Numbered from the stretch's first letter, positions 26,731 to 36,551 are shown. The stretch is 64,000 bases of DNA from Spartobacteria bacterium (GCA_003169695.1 PNAS01000021.1:49130-113129); one strand, 5' to 3'. Numbers and translations: made by a program. Notes: a model not told the origin generated them from the sequence alone.

Positions 26731-27531
26731 CTTTGGATTATGGAACTTGGCCGGCGAGACCATTACTTCGTATTCGGGAGCAAAGCGCCGAATGGTGGCG
26801 AGGGGATAGGCATCGCCTGGATTTACTACTAGGAGCAACTTATCGTATAGGCCTCCAACACATTTGGCGATAAGTCCTTTAGCAAGGAGCATTGAGACCA
26901 AATCGGAGCAAACAGTTGAATAAACGTGTAAGCTCGCGAGGCGCTGCGAGTAATCGTACAATGCGTCGAAGTCGATAGAACCAGAGCGCAGTACATGACT
27001 ATTTAGATGCTTGGCGATTCGAATCAATCGGCGTGAATCGCTGCAAATAGTTGCTTGGATTTCTGGAAGGGTCTTGCTTTTTTCTTTTTTAATATCCACT
27101 AACCAGAGGTCAAAGGGAAGCACATCGACTCGACGCCACTGTCCAGCGTTGAAAAGACCTGCAGTCTGCTGTAAGACGCACTCTGCGTCAAAACCACTGG
27201 AGGAAAAGCCATGCAGAATGTCTTCGCTGTGGCGTACGGCCGCTCTAAACGCTGCTGTTCCGGCCATTCCTAAGTGCACTCGGGCCAAGACAGCACTGCT
27301 GCCAAGGCCCTTGCCAAGCGGCAGCGTACCTGAAATGTGCTTTGCTATGGGAAGACCACATAGTTGCAAATTACTAGCAACCGTGTCGAGCTGCGCACTA
27401 TAATAAGGGTGGGGTTCCGCCAAATCATCGGGGTCGGACGTCAGGTATGACTCTGTCGGCACGGCGAGTCCGTGAACACTTCCATGCATCAGATACTCGC
27501 CATAGATACTAATCCGGCCGTGTATTCTCAT
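26695..27531 (-). CDS. GHMP-family small-molecule kinase
   Basis: 278 residues. The N-terminal GRISIYGEYLMHGSVHGLAVP and the ATP loop PLGKGLGSSA (71-80) define a GHMP kinase (galacto-, homoserine, mevalonate, phosphomevalonate kinase fold, also sugar-1-kinases such as HddA). The C-terminal motif III is only weakly seen (AKCVGGLYDKLLLVV for the usual G-GGGFGG). It starts immediately after the stop of the preceding gene on the minus strand and converges with the flavoprotein, so two opposite transcripts share one compact locus. Probably phosphorylates a sugar or prenyl-type alcohol. Confidence 0.8.
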   Translation of the reverse strand: MRIHGRISIYGEYLMHGSVHGLAVPTESYLTSDPDDLAEPHPYYSAQLDTVASNLQLCGLPIAKHISGTLPLGKGLGSSAVLARVHLGMAGTAAFRAAVRHSEDILHGFSSSGFDAECVLQQTAGLFNAGQWRRVDVLPFDLWLVDIKKEKSKTLPEIQATICSDSRRLIRIAKHLNSHVLRSGSIDFDALYDYSQRLASLHVYSTVCSDLVSMLLAKGLIAKCVGGLYDKLLLVVNPGDAYPLATIRRFAPEYEVMVSPAKFHNPKLTKNATSTPNE

Positions 27532-28020
27532 CTAAATGGTGATACAATATTCTGCATTGGCAATTCGAAGGTTGAGAACTGATTCGTGTAAATGGATGAT
27601 GAGTTCTGAACCGACGTCATTTCTAGATTTGTAGTAAACATACCGAAGTGAAGCACCGGGACTGGGTAGGATTATTGAGGTTGCGTTTAGACACTCGTAG
27701 ATTTTTTCGGGAAAAGAAACATCGGCGGGAGATGCGGAGAATTTAATGAAAAAAAAGTCGTCGGTGTTAACCTCACCGAGATAGGTCTCGCGGGGTACAA
27801 TAACCAATGTCGCTTTTCCCGAAGATAGACGCGGAGAGGAACAGACAAGGCCAGAAGGGCAATAGATAATATCGTGAAAGAATAGATGACTGTGACCGCG
27901 GTACGAACCGGCTTTGCCGACTCCCATTTCATATCCCTCAGAGGCAAAACTTGTAAGGTAAAGTTTATTGTCCGTTAGAGGCAGGTTTGCAATGGTGCGT
28001 CGGATACTTAGTATGGTCAT
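27532..28020 (-). CDS. Unknown protein upstream of the GHMP kinase
   Basis: 162 residues, no family recognised. The sequence is beta-rich with aromatic patches (SFASEGYEMGVGKAGSYRGH, SHLFFHDIIYC, TDDFFFIKFS, LRYVYYKS), like a small binding domain. Its stop codon touches the first base of the GHMP kinase start codon, so they are co-translated. No signal peptide or membrane helix. The tight linkage suggests it is a dedicated partner in the IMPase-SIR2-flavoprotein-kinase locus. Confidence 0.65.
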   Translation of the reverse strand: MTILSIRRTIANLPLTDNKLYLTSFASEGYEMGVGKAGSYRGHSHLFFHDIIYCPSGLVCSSPRLSSGKATLVIVPRETYLGEVNTDDFFFIKFSASPADVSFPEKIYECLNATSIILPSPGASLRYVYYKSRNDVGSELIIHLHESVLNLRIANAEYCITI

Positions 28021-29254
28021 CGACGAAGAGCGTTTTCTCTCAAAGGAGTTACATTTCGGACGAAACTATTGTCAAATATCGTCGAGTAGAGGCCGCGCTA
28101 TAGAAGGCCTGAGACCTGGCCCCAGAAGCTTGACAGGTTAAAAACGTATGGTCCGGGCAGTATGAGCATCACTGAAACGTGACGTTGTGTTCGGGCGCAG
28201 CAACTGTTTGATTTCTCCAGGGGGGCCAAAGGGAAATGTGACCCACAGAACTACGGCGGCGCTTCATGCAGGCCGGAAAGATAACGTACAATGCGGAATT
28301 TCGCCTAGTGGGAAAAATCCCGCACTCCGTTGGTCCGAAATTCACGTCCCCTTCATCTGCCGGCGTTCGCGGCGTGGGCAAAGCAGACGGAGGCACCGCG
28401 GCTGCTCGATTCGGTGCGAAAAAGCTGCGCGACAATAAAGGTACCGTACTAGCGCACCCTACGCAGAACTTGGACTATGGGAGTTCCGGCGCGCGGTGAT
28501 GGGGTGGAGAAAAGCGAGTTGGATCATCTGCGCACAACCGGGCAGATTCCGTGGCAGTGGGCATCCGGGCGCAAATCAACTGACTGGGCGTCAGCCGTGC
28601 GTGCGGCCTTGCTTATCGCCAATAACTGGAGCAGCCAACGTCAAGTGATTCGGAATCACGCGGTGGCCTGAACCCAGCCGCGTCGAAGCGACATGCGTCT
28701 CGCTCCCTTCCGCTACCGATTCAACGCAGCTTCTCTACGTGCTCGGACAGCAACCTGGGTAGGAGCAAATCTTTCCATCGCGACTTGCCACTGCCGTTCG
28801 GCATTTTGCACCTCATTGCCCTCCGTTACCGCTTCCAGTCCGAGCATCAACAGCTGCAGCACTTCATCTCGTCGCAAGAACGATAGAAAAATGCCGGCGG
28901 GTTCCGGCGTCGTGGCAGGTGGGGAGGCCATCAGCTAAAAATGACTACGAGATTGGCCTTGGGAAGTTGGCACAAAACTTTGGCTATTTTCTGTGTTGTT
29001 CTCGCGATCCTGTCGCGGCGCCAATAATTGAAAAAAAGAGCTGGCATTGCCGTTTCGAAATGTTTACATCGGAGCGTGAACCTCCCCAGAATCATCCTAT
29101 GGTTGGCACCGGCACTTGATGCGTCCAAGGCCGCCCGTACTCGCGCGATGGTCATTGAAGTGTCACCGCGAATGTGGCCATCACACCCGACTTGGAGCCG
29201 TGCAGCCACGTTTAGAAAAGTGATTAAGGACAAGACTAAGGTGCGCGTAACGAG
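28021..29254 (+). other. Decayed region without supported genes
   Basis: A short plus frame at 28477-28671 and a short minus frame at 28713-28931 have somewhat protein-like composition (SELDHLRTTGQIPWQWASGR; LLMLGLEAVTEGNEVQNAE) but lack starts, partners or family motifs. They may be fragments of lost genes. Nothing else is recognisable. Confidence 0.35.
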
Positions 29255-29458
29255 TTGGCTGACTTGGGACCAGGAACATGCAGCGCATCTCGGGAAGTAC
29301 AGGATGACGTTGCGGGAAGTCCATTTTGGCATCGCATCGAAGTACAATCAGGAATCGGTGGAGTAACCTCTGATACTTTCCTCGACTCTACGATTCTAAC
29401 GAATGCCCGATTTAAGGTCCAAAGCACTCTCGTCAAACGGAAAACCGCACAGTCATGA
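29255..29458 (+). CDS. Short frame coupled to the MBL gene, possibly the tail of a frameshifted gene
   Basis: The last 40 codons read naturally (GGVTSDTFLDSTILTNARFK) and the stop overlaps the next start as ATGA at 29455-29458, the classic coupling arrangement. The N-terminal part lacks a convincing start and composition changes, so the real gene may begin further upstream in another frame. Function unknown. Confidence 0.35.
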   Translation: MADLGPGTCSASREVQDDVAGSPFWHRIEVQSGIGGVTSDTFLDSTILTNARFKVQSTLVKRKTAQS

Positions 29459-30843
29459 ATAAACTTCTCAGGTTCGATCGACCGCCCGAAACCACGATGG
29501 GGAACGGCCGTTACTACGCTCGTTTCAGCCAAGCAGAAGTTTTTCCGGCACCGGTTGAAGGCGGAATCGCATACACCTGGTTGTTTGAGGCATTCGATGC
29601 CGATTGGTTCGATGACAATTCCGAGCCGGTGAACACAGACTTCTTCGAGAGCTACTATGAACGGGCTGAACTCTTTCTTTTGGAACTGCATATTCAGCCG
29701 ATGGAGGTGCGTCGATTTGAGCCGCTCCCTTCGATAGAACAGGAAGTATTGGAGGACGACGAAGGAGACGAATGGTTGATTTTCGAAGCTGCGCCATCGC
29801 GGGACGGAATGCTTGGTGAAGGCGAGCTGGGATTGACCGTTTACTCTAATCTCTATCAGCCGGGAATCGAAACGAGCGCCAAGGATATTCGACGGGCAGA
29901 CGCTTCTGTGCAGGCGAAATTGCGCAGGGTTGTAAGTACCGATCACATTCCCGATGCTTCTGAAAACGACATAGACGGTGCTCTCGCAGGAGTCGAGAAC
30001 ACGCAGATCGACTGGGCTGTCGTCTACGACGTTGGACAGGGCAACGCCATTGGATTCTGCAATGTACAGGGTTCAGTCCAAGCGTACGTCGACCTCGGTG
30101 GAGGGACACTCCAGAATGCACACACTTATCCCTCTGCTCTTCAAAAGTTCTGTTTCACCAAGTCCCCTCCCATAATTCTTTCGCATTGGGATTTTGATCA
30201 TTGGTCCTCAGCCAGTCGCGACAAACAATCTCTGACAATGGCGTGGGTGGCGCCCAGGCAATCGGTGGGACCAACCCACGCGGCCCTGATGACGGCGATT
30301 ATGTCTTCGGGACGCTTGTTGCTGGTCCCCAAAACGCTTCAAGCCAGATGGAGAGGACAACTGTACTTGGAAATCTGTACCGGTCGCGGGCGAAACCACA
30401 GCGGCATCGCCCTCACGTTGTCCGAGGTGCAAAAAGGGGGTGGCAATCTTATCCTCTTCCCCGGTGATGCGCGCTATTCTTGCCTTCCGAGTTTCAACTC
30501 CACCAACAAGTATTCATCGGTTGTTGCTCCCCATCATGGAGGCGACATGCGCAATCACACCGCTCCCTGCGGCGTTCTTCAGCGTTGTTCGCGATTGGCA
30601 TATTCTTCCGGTCGAGGTAACAGCTACGGACACCCAGCGTTTATAACGCGCCAGGACCACGACAAGGCAGGATGGCCCGATCCGTCTATCACGATGAGGG
30701 CATCACACTATCCAATACGGGAAACACAAAACCGTGTTTCTAGACCACTCGGTCATGTGTTCCTCGGTTGGACAAACCGTACCACTGCGCCCGCTCTTCC
30801 CTGCGGAGGGGGATTTTGCCAATTACAAGCTCAGCAATTGTGA
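29455..30843 (+). CDS. MBL-fold (ComEC/Rec2-like) metallohydrolase
   Basis: 462 residues. An N-terminal region of about 180 residues, acidic and unrecognised, precedes a ComEC-type metallo-beta-lactamase domain: VVYDVGQGNAIGFCN, ILSHWDFDHW (HxDxDH at 244-249, a variant of HxHxDH), LILFPGDARY and APHHGGDM. Members often cleave nucleic acids or phosphodiesters. The C-terminal 70 residues are irregular. The stop codon overlaps the start of the patatin gene as GTGA (30840-30843), so both proteins are probably made in fixed ratio. The pair resembles toxin-partner or defence modules, which is inference. Confidence 0.8.
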   Translation: MNKLLRFDRPPETTMGNGRYYARFSQAEVFPAPVEGGIAYTWLFEAFDADWFDDNSEPVNTDFFESYYERAELFLLELHIQPMEVRRFEPLPSIEQEVLEDDEGDEWLIFEAAPSRDGMLGEGELGLTVYSNLYQPGIETSAKDIRRADASVQAKLRRVVSTDHIPDASENDIDGALAGVENTQIDWAVVYDVGQGNAIGFCNVQGSVQAYVDLGGGTLQNAHTYPSALQKFCFTKSPPIILSHWDFDHWSSASRDKQSLTMAWVAPRQSVGPTHAALMTAIMSSGRLLLVPKTLQARWRGQLYLEICTGRGRNHSGIALTLSEVQKGGGNLILFPGDARYSCLPSFNSTNKYSSVVAPHHGGDMRNHTAPCGVLQRCSRLAYSSGRGNSYGHPAFITRQDHDKAGWPDPSITMRASHYPIRETQNRVSRPLGHVFLGWTNRTTAPALPCGGGFCQLQAQQL

Positions 30844-31994
30844 GTGGGATTCCCGAGAGCATCGAAGAGGCCGTGTTGCCATCGGTCGAGTCCAGTGGGA
30901 GCGCGCAACCCAGAGAGGGTATCGGTATCTGCCTTTCCGGGGGCGGCTACCGAGCAATGTTATTTCACATCGGAGCACTGTGGCGGCTCAACGAAGAGGG
31001 CCTTCTGACCAAGGCCGCACGCATTTCGTCGGTTTCGGGAGGCTCAATCACCGCAGGCTGGCTGGCATTGTGTTGGGCACGGCACGGGTGGGCGAATGGC
31101 ATTATTCCGAAGAACGAATTCTGGGATCATTTCGCCGCCGGCCTACGGCGGCTTGCAAGCCGGCGTGTGGATGTGCCAAGCATTCTCCGTGGTTTTCTTC
31201 CGGGTCACAATGTCGGACAGGAGGTAGCCCGGCTCTACGACGAAGTTCTCTTCCAAGGTGCCAACCTTCAAGAATTGCCGGACAGGCCGCGTTTCGTTTT
31301 CAACGCCAGCAACCTGCAGTCCGGCGCCCTCTGGCGTTTCTCAAAGCCTTACATGGGCGACCACAGGGTGGGCCTAATCGATAATCCAGAAATCCGCCTT
31401 GCAGTCGCGGTCGCGGCATCATCCGCATTTCCGCCGGTTCTTTCTCCCATGGAATTGCACCTCACCCCTGAGCAATACAAGCTCAGGGGTGGGGAAAACC
31501 TTCACCGTAAACCTTTCACGACCTCGCCTGTCCTTACGGACGGCGGTGTATATGACAACCTCGGCCTGGAACCGGTTTTCAAGGAATATCGCACCGTGCT
31601 TGTCAGCGATGGTGGTTCTCCATTTAGTGAGCAGGATGCCCCATCGCGTGTGTGGCCGTTTCAGTTGAAACGAGTGCTCGACTGTATTGACAATCAGGTG
31701 CGTTCGCTCAGGAAACGTCAGCTAATCGAAAGCTTTACTAGCGGACTACGCAAAGGCGCTTATTGGGGGATTGGAACGGGATTGGAACGTTATCCCATCG
31801 GGTGCGGGCTAAAATGCTCGCCGGAAAAAACTCAGAAACTGGCCCGCGTTCCAACTCGTTTGACCCCAATGGAGCATTGCATCCAGGTTGATTTGATTAA
31901 TTGGGGATACGTTGCCTGCGCAGCATCTTTGGCGAGCCATTTTTCTTGCAACACAACTCCCGCTACATGGCCCTACCCCACGGGGGGTCAATAA
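30840..31994 (+). CDS. Patatin-like phospholipase coupled to the MBL protein
   Basis: 384 residues from GTG 30840, chosen because it overlaps the previous stop by four bases; an ATG at 30768 would add 24 residues. Patatin motifs are complete: oxyanion loop SGGGYRAMLFHIGAL (from residue 33), nucleophile VSGGS (65-69) and the catalytic Asp in DGGVYDNLG (near 234). The C-terminal LINWGYVACAAS matches the tail of this family. Patatins release fatty acids from membrane phospholipids; CapV of CBASS shows that related enzymes can be abortive-infection effectors. Here a ComEC-like MBL protein may regulate it. Confidence 0.85.
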   Translation: MSGIPESIEEAVLPSVESSGSAQPREGIGICLSGGGYRAMLFHIGALWRLNEEGLLTKAARISSVSGGSITAGWLALCWARHGWANGIIPKNEFWDHFAAGLRRLASRRVDVPSILRGFLPGHNVGQEVARLYDEVLFQGANLQELPDRPRFVFNASNLQSGALWRFSKPYMGDHRVGLIDNPEIRLAVAVAASSAFPPVLSPMELHLTPEQYKLRGGENLHRKPFTTSPVLTDGGVYDNLGLEPVFKEYRTVLVSDGGSPFSEQDAPSRVWPFQLKRVLDCIDNQVRSLRKRQLIESFTSGLRKGAYWGIGTGLERYPIGCGLKCSPEKTQKLARVPTRLTPMEHCIQVDLINWGYVACAASLASHFSCNTTPATWPYPTGGQ

Positions 31995-32123
31995 TCACAG
32001 ATCCGCCGCAAGAGGGAGCAAAATGGCTCGGCATCACCTGTCAGGAGCCGCTGCCGCTAGTGGAAATCTACGGAGCCACTGCGCAACCCGTTATCAGGCG
32101 GTGCCGCTAGATTAGGATGGGAC

Positions 32124-32890
32124 ATGCCAGCGAACCCCTGGGTGGTCGAGCCCGTATGGACAGCGTTCTCCTCGTTCCATTGCGAAATGCGATTAGCCGA
32201 AGCAGCGCCGAACGATTTTGTGCGAAACCACCATCGCGTCGCCGCACTTTACTTTGCGACTATGGCTGCAGAGGCACAGATTAACGAGAGTCTTCGGGAG
32301 TCGATGGAAAAGGCGGGCGCTGATGGCGAGGAAGTCGGCGCAGAGCTGAGGCGGTTGCGATTTAAGGCAAGGCTCATAAAATTCCGCCAGTTGTTTTCCG
32401 CGATCACCGGCAATTCTCAGCCCCACCGGCAAAAGCAAATACCGTTCGCAATGAGCTAACCCACCGAAAGGACAAGGACTACGAGACGTACGACGCGCTG
32501 AGCGCGATCGACTTCTTAGAGGTAAGGTTGGCGGTCGTCGAAATTTGCATCCTAGCCGCGGGAATAAATTCGAAGCCGTACCCGTACTGGTTGACTGGGT
32601 GGAACTTTGTCCAGCGCGCAAAACCACACGAATTCTGCATACGCTTGGACAATTATCAGCTCAAAGTATGCCTTCACCAGTTTGGATTTCCGGGGTTGCC
32701 GGCGAATGACCCGCTCGGACACGGATTCTTCGACGCGTATCTGCGAAGTGTTGCCGGCTTCAAGGCATTGGTTCAATTCATGGACAACCTAAACCGCTGC
32801 CGGCCGTTTGATTTCCGTTTTCCATTCACGCCGGTCCTCTGTCGAAAATGGTGGGACACTGATCACGTCGCGGCGGGTTGTATCGATTGA
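32124..32890 (+). pseudogene. HEPN-domain protein with a frameshift
   Basis: The first frame (32124 to about 32430) gives HHRVAALYFATMAAEAQINE and LRRLRFKARLIKFRQLFSAIT. The continuation in another frame gives TVRNELTHRKDKDYETYDAL, then DFLEVRLAVVEICILAAGIN and a tail to 32890. Joined, they form a HEPN fold protein in which RNELTH is the RX4-6H ribonuclease motif. HEPN proteins are RNases of toxin-antitoxin and Abi systems. The shift near 32400-32430 would inactivate it unless it is a sequencing error. Confidence 0.75.
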
Positions 32891-33136
32891 GGACACCGAA
32901 GCGGGCGGCGACGAATACGTAACCCTAGTTGATTGATCTTCCCGGATAATTCCGGCTATTTCCGGTAATTTTCGAGCTTTCCTGCGCCTGTACAATAATC
33001 GCCACCCTCGATTCGTCTCGGTCCAGGATTTAGTCACGTACAAGCTAACGATTGAGTTCACCTAAGCAAAAACTTCTCGAGCCTCGCATACGCTTCGGGT
33101 GGAACGGGGAGTGAGCTTCCGCTACCGTTCAGACTG

Positions 33137-34052
33137 AATGGAGACTCTTCTTTCGCTCCCGCAGCGATTTATCGCGTTCTTCGATATCTTGGGATTCTCG
33201 GAGCGCCTGCAGACTATGCCGCTGAAAGAACTCCACGCTTTTTATGCGCGCCTTATCGATGACGTGCGAGAAACGGTCTTTAGCGGAAAAATCTTGGACA
33301 CAACGAACAATTAGCGGAAGCCCAACTTCGATCGGGCTAACTTCCTGTTTGATTCGATTGTCCTGGTCTCCCGCGACTTGGCCAAAGAGCCCACCGCGAG
33401 GGTCATTCACGATTTCCTGATGTCGTGCGCTTTGCTTATGCAGAAGGGTTTTGCAACGCGGCTTCCTCTCCGCGGCGCCATCGCGTTTGGAGATTATTTA
33501 GAAGACACCGGACGGAATATCTTTTTATCACCCGAGTTTTCGAGTCTCGCGCACGCGGAAAGGGACCAAGATTGGTCCGGTTGCGTTGTGCTGCCACAAG
33601 CGGCGAACAGAATCATTCCGGTCGTTTTTCCAGGCGAGCAAGACGCAGCAGCGCCTGACGAACATCGCGCAATGGTTCTTTCGCACTTTGACGTACCCTC
33701 CAAGTCAAGCAAGCCGTCAAGCCTGCAGTGGTGTCTGAATTGGGTGTATTTTCTTAATCCAACCGACCTGGCTGGTGGCCTTCAATTCCTGAAATCCGCC
33801 AAACGCGAAAACACTTTGAAGTTCATCGACTTCATCAGAAGGCTGCCTGACGAAGATCGGCCACTACCCGAAGGCTTCGCTCCGGCGGTCCGTATTTTAG
33901 CACAGTACACGCTCGGAGGCGTGACTCTCAAATTCGTCGATTCCTCAGGGAACGGTGTAGAGCTCCCAGGTTCAGCTCCACGACTGAAACTTAGACTAGA
34001 AATTGGCGGTAAGACGATCGCCTTTCCAGGACCACCGCGATATCGACCGTGA
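33137..34052 (+). pseudogene. Class III nucleotidyl-cyclase-like protein interrupted by a TAG codon
   Basis: From ATG 33137 the frame reads LPQRFIAFFDILGFSERLQ (the D-I-GF pattern of the first metal-binding Asp in class III cyclases), meets TAG at 33312-33314, then continues in the same frame with RANFLFDSIVLVSRD, ATRLPLRGAIAFGDYLED and SPEFSSLAHAERDQDWSGCV, up to 34052. The order matches cyclase-like proteins of the Pycsar type, which make cCMP/cUMP to trigger effectors, though the metal-binding residues are not certain. No effector gene is adjacent. The stop codon makes it a probable pseudogene. Confidence 0.6.
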
Positions 34053-34253
34053 TACCACTCCAATGCCCTATTTTACTAGATGATTCGGACCAAAATAGGA
34101 ATGGGAACAGAAACGGGAACCTTTTTCCGCAGTTGTTCGCCACTCGCGGGGGTTCCCCGGGAGAGCGCGGGCAGAATCAGCTGGAAGCCCAGCCCACAGT
34201 GCAAATTGCAACTCTTCGGAAGAACCCGAAAGAAAACCTAACTTCTCTTTGCT

Positions 34254-34583
34254 TCATCGCGTCGCTTCATCCGCAGATGTGGTCGCCCGGTTAAAATTGG
34301 TTTTGTCACATCTCATTGGGAAACGAGATTCTGAGCGGGTAAGATCGATTTCCGACGTGTCCGCCCCGGTGTCAGTTGCAGGTTTCAGTTGAGCGGCCCG
34401 CGCGGTCCAACGCTCGTTCCACTGCCGGCGAAACACGGGATCTCTGCGAAGATGCGCGTACATCGAGCTGCGCGAGATGTTCGCAGCTTTACAGGCTCGG
34501 CTGATGTGCGGATCGAGCCGCAGCGCGTCCAGCAGTGGCCGGCGCCAAGCGAATATCCTCCTGGTTCGTTTAAGCGTGCTCAT
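34254..34583 (-). CDS. Small helix-turn-helix protein
   Basis: About 109 residues from ATG 34583; a longer form to 34622 is possible. LLDALRLDPHISRACKAANI followed by SRSSMYAHLRRDPVFRRQW is a helix-turn-helix of the kind found in phage terminase small subunits and phBC6A51-type homeodomains. The C-terminal third is polar and disordered. It lies downstream of a small frame and the protease gene on the same strand and could be their regulator or a phage remnant. Confidence 0.6.
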   Translation of the reverse strand: MSTLKRTRRIFAWRRPLLDALRLDPHISRACKAANISRSSMYAHLRRDPVFRRQWNERWTARAAQLKPATDTGADTSEIDLTRSESRFPMRCDKTNFNRATTSADEATR

Positions 34584-34699
34584 GAGAACGGCTGGAATTG
34601 GTCGCTTCCGCATTTCGCGCATGGCGGCGCGACTTCGGCGCGCATCGGGCGGGTGTTCGTCTCCACGCGGCGCTCAGAGCGCATCTGAAAAACCTAGAG

Positions 34700-34978
34700 T
34701 CACTCTGAGTCTGAAAACTCGACCGGGACCCACTGAACCCCGCCGGTAATCGAACTCAGTTCCTGCGGGACAAGTGAGAATCCGAGCGGCTCCGTGGTGC
34801 TTGTGAAACGACTAGGCAAAAAACTGTCGCCCGGACTTGAAATCACGATTTGGGTTGTCCCGGCGTCCGCCTGCAAAATGACTGCTCCTGTTGCGCTCAT
34901 AGACCTGCCTTGGGAGCGTCGCACAGGAGGGCGTGCGGTGTCAACGTGTTCCAACATGAGCATGAAAACCGGGGTCAT
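34700..34978 (-). CDS. Small hypothetical protein between protease and HTH genes
   Basis: 92 residues with balanced composition (ATGAVILQADAGTTQIVISS, TTEPLGFSLVPQELSSITGG), located 63 bp downstream of the protease gene on the same strand. No family recognised. A plus-strand frame overlaps it but reads poorly. Could be a partner of the protease. Confidence 0.45.
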   Translation of the reverse strand: MTPVFMLMLEHVDTARPPVRRSQGRSMSATGAVILQADAGTTQIVISSPGDSFLPSRFTSTTEPLGFSLVPQELSSITGGVQWVPVEFSDSE

Positions 34979-35041
34979 GGTGTTTGCAGAACGGGCCGAA
35001 AACAGATTTGGGCAATTTGTGGGGCAATTCCCATGCCAGGG

Positions 35042-36142
35042 TTACGGGGTTGCGGGTGTGGCAGGCGGAGCCGTTGGCGGGGTGGCAGGCGGAGCTATTG
35101 GCGGGGTGGTATCAAGAGTCCACCTTTGGCTTAATTTGACCAAACTAACCTGCGTTCCGCCTCCGGGATTCTTAGTGCCGGTTAACTCGTAACGCATTTC
35201 CGATGAGTCCGTTCGCAGCATGCTTTCGATGATGGCTAACTTTGCAATTCGGGGCGGAGTGGTATTTGGAGTCCCTGCCACTTGTGCCGGGAAGGAGTCC
35301 AAGAACTCGGCGCCCGCATCGAAGGGCGTTTCCATCTCCATTTCCTCCTCATAGTCGAGGAAAAGGTCCCACATCAGTTTTTCAACCACTGGCGAAGGCA
35401 GTTCAACAGTCCCAAGACCGATTTCCTCCTTGGCCTCTGTTCGGTTTATGGGGTGCCCATGATAATACAGTTTCGACGTTAGCTTATCCACAAGCTCATC
35501 AATCTTGTGATTGTCGCGGACCGAGTCCATGTGGTGACTCAATAGTTTTCTCGCCATCATGCGCGATTGAGAAATGGATCGTTTTACGTTCCCGAGGGCG
35601 AGCGGATGAACCTTGTCCGCAAGCACCTTGATTATCTCCATAAGCTGATCCTCGTGCTGGATGCCGGCCTCTTCTTTAATGAGCGCAATGAATGCGGTGA
35701 CATCCTCAACGCTGATTCCGATATTTCGCGCGGGATTGCGAGGGTCCGGTGGGTTAAACTCGTTGCCAACGGTCGCATCAGTCGGTCCCAGCATTCCCAT
35801 CGGATGCATTACGACCGCGTCGGCGCCCAACGCAGTTAACGTAGCAGCACTAAAGGCGTGGAAGGGTACGAGGACCGTAAAGCGGTTCGCATATTCTCTG
35901 ATTAAGGTGACGAGACGCCACGGCACTGTGCCGTCGCCGCCATTACTGTGCAGGAACAGGTCGATCTTCACTTCCTCCTTGGGTCGCTGAATCGCGGCCA
36001 CATGGTCATAAATCCGTCGGATCGAGTCCATCGCCATCTGGACTTCGAGATTTGGACGGGTGCTCGTCACGTAGGAAATCACGCGCGAGTGACGTGCCTC
36101 CTGCAATTTATGTATCAGGGATAGTCTCTGGGGGCGCGACAT
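35042..36142 (-). CDS. Clp/SppA-like serine protease (SDH_sah family type)
   Basis: 366 residues from ATG 36142; a longer frame to 36238 exists. The crotonase/Clp-like protease core is visible: KIDLFLHSNGGDGTVPWRLV (oxyanion loop 65-70), VLVPFHAFSAATLTALGADA (nucleophile-type Ser98) and HPMGMLGPTDATV. This matches the serine dehydrogenase proteinase/SppA superfamily, here without signal peptide or membrane helix, so it is probably cytoplasmic. The tail has Pro-Ala-Thr repeats (PPIAPPATPPTAPPATPATP). Several phage-defence loci use such proteases. It heads a minus-strand set with two small genes. Confidence 0.75.
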   Translation of the reverse strand: MSRPQRLSLIHKLQEARHSRVISYVTSTRPNLEVQMAMDSIRRIYDHVAAIQRPKEEVKIDLFLHSNGGDGTVPWRLVTLIREYANRFTVLVPFHAFSAATLTALGADAVVMHPMGMLGPTDATVGNEFNPPDPRNPARNIGISVEDVTAFIALIKEEAGIQHEDQLMEIIKVLADKVHPLALGNVKRSISQSRMMARKLLSHHMDSVRDNHKIDELVDKLTSKLYYHGHPINRTEAKEEIGLGTVELPSPVVEKLMWDLFLDYEEEMEMETPFDAGAEFLDSFPAQVAGTPNTTPPRIAKLAIIESMLRTDSSEMRYELTGTKNPGGGTQVSLVKLSQRWTLDTTPPIAPPATPPTAPPATPATP

Positions 36143-36551
36143 ACTCCGCGAACGATGTTGGTTATCGGTCTGACAGGCAACCAAAAAATCACGGCAATGG
36201 CGTTGCCCGACCGTGTTCCCCGTGCGCGTCCTGGACACTGGGGGCCTCGCAGCAAACGTCGAACGGTCCGCGATGATTTCCCAGGCATCCAGCGTTCGTC
36301 AGTTTGTATCAGCACGAGTTGGAGCAGGAAGGGCCTGTTCATCGAGACGATAGATGTTGAGCACGTCCCGAAAACAACGGTCAGGATTTTCGCGGATAAG
36401 AAACATAAAGACCTCGTTGCGCTAAACGTGCGGCATAAGCCCACTCAGCCGCGGCTCGACTGATTTGGGGCATCGACGCTATAAGTTTAAGGTGAAGGAA
36501 TCATCTTGTCGACGCACCCGCGCCAGCCGCCTGCGACACCAGATTGAACCC

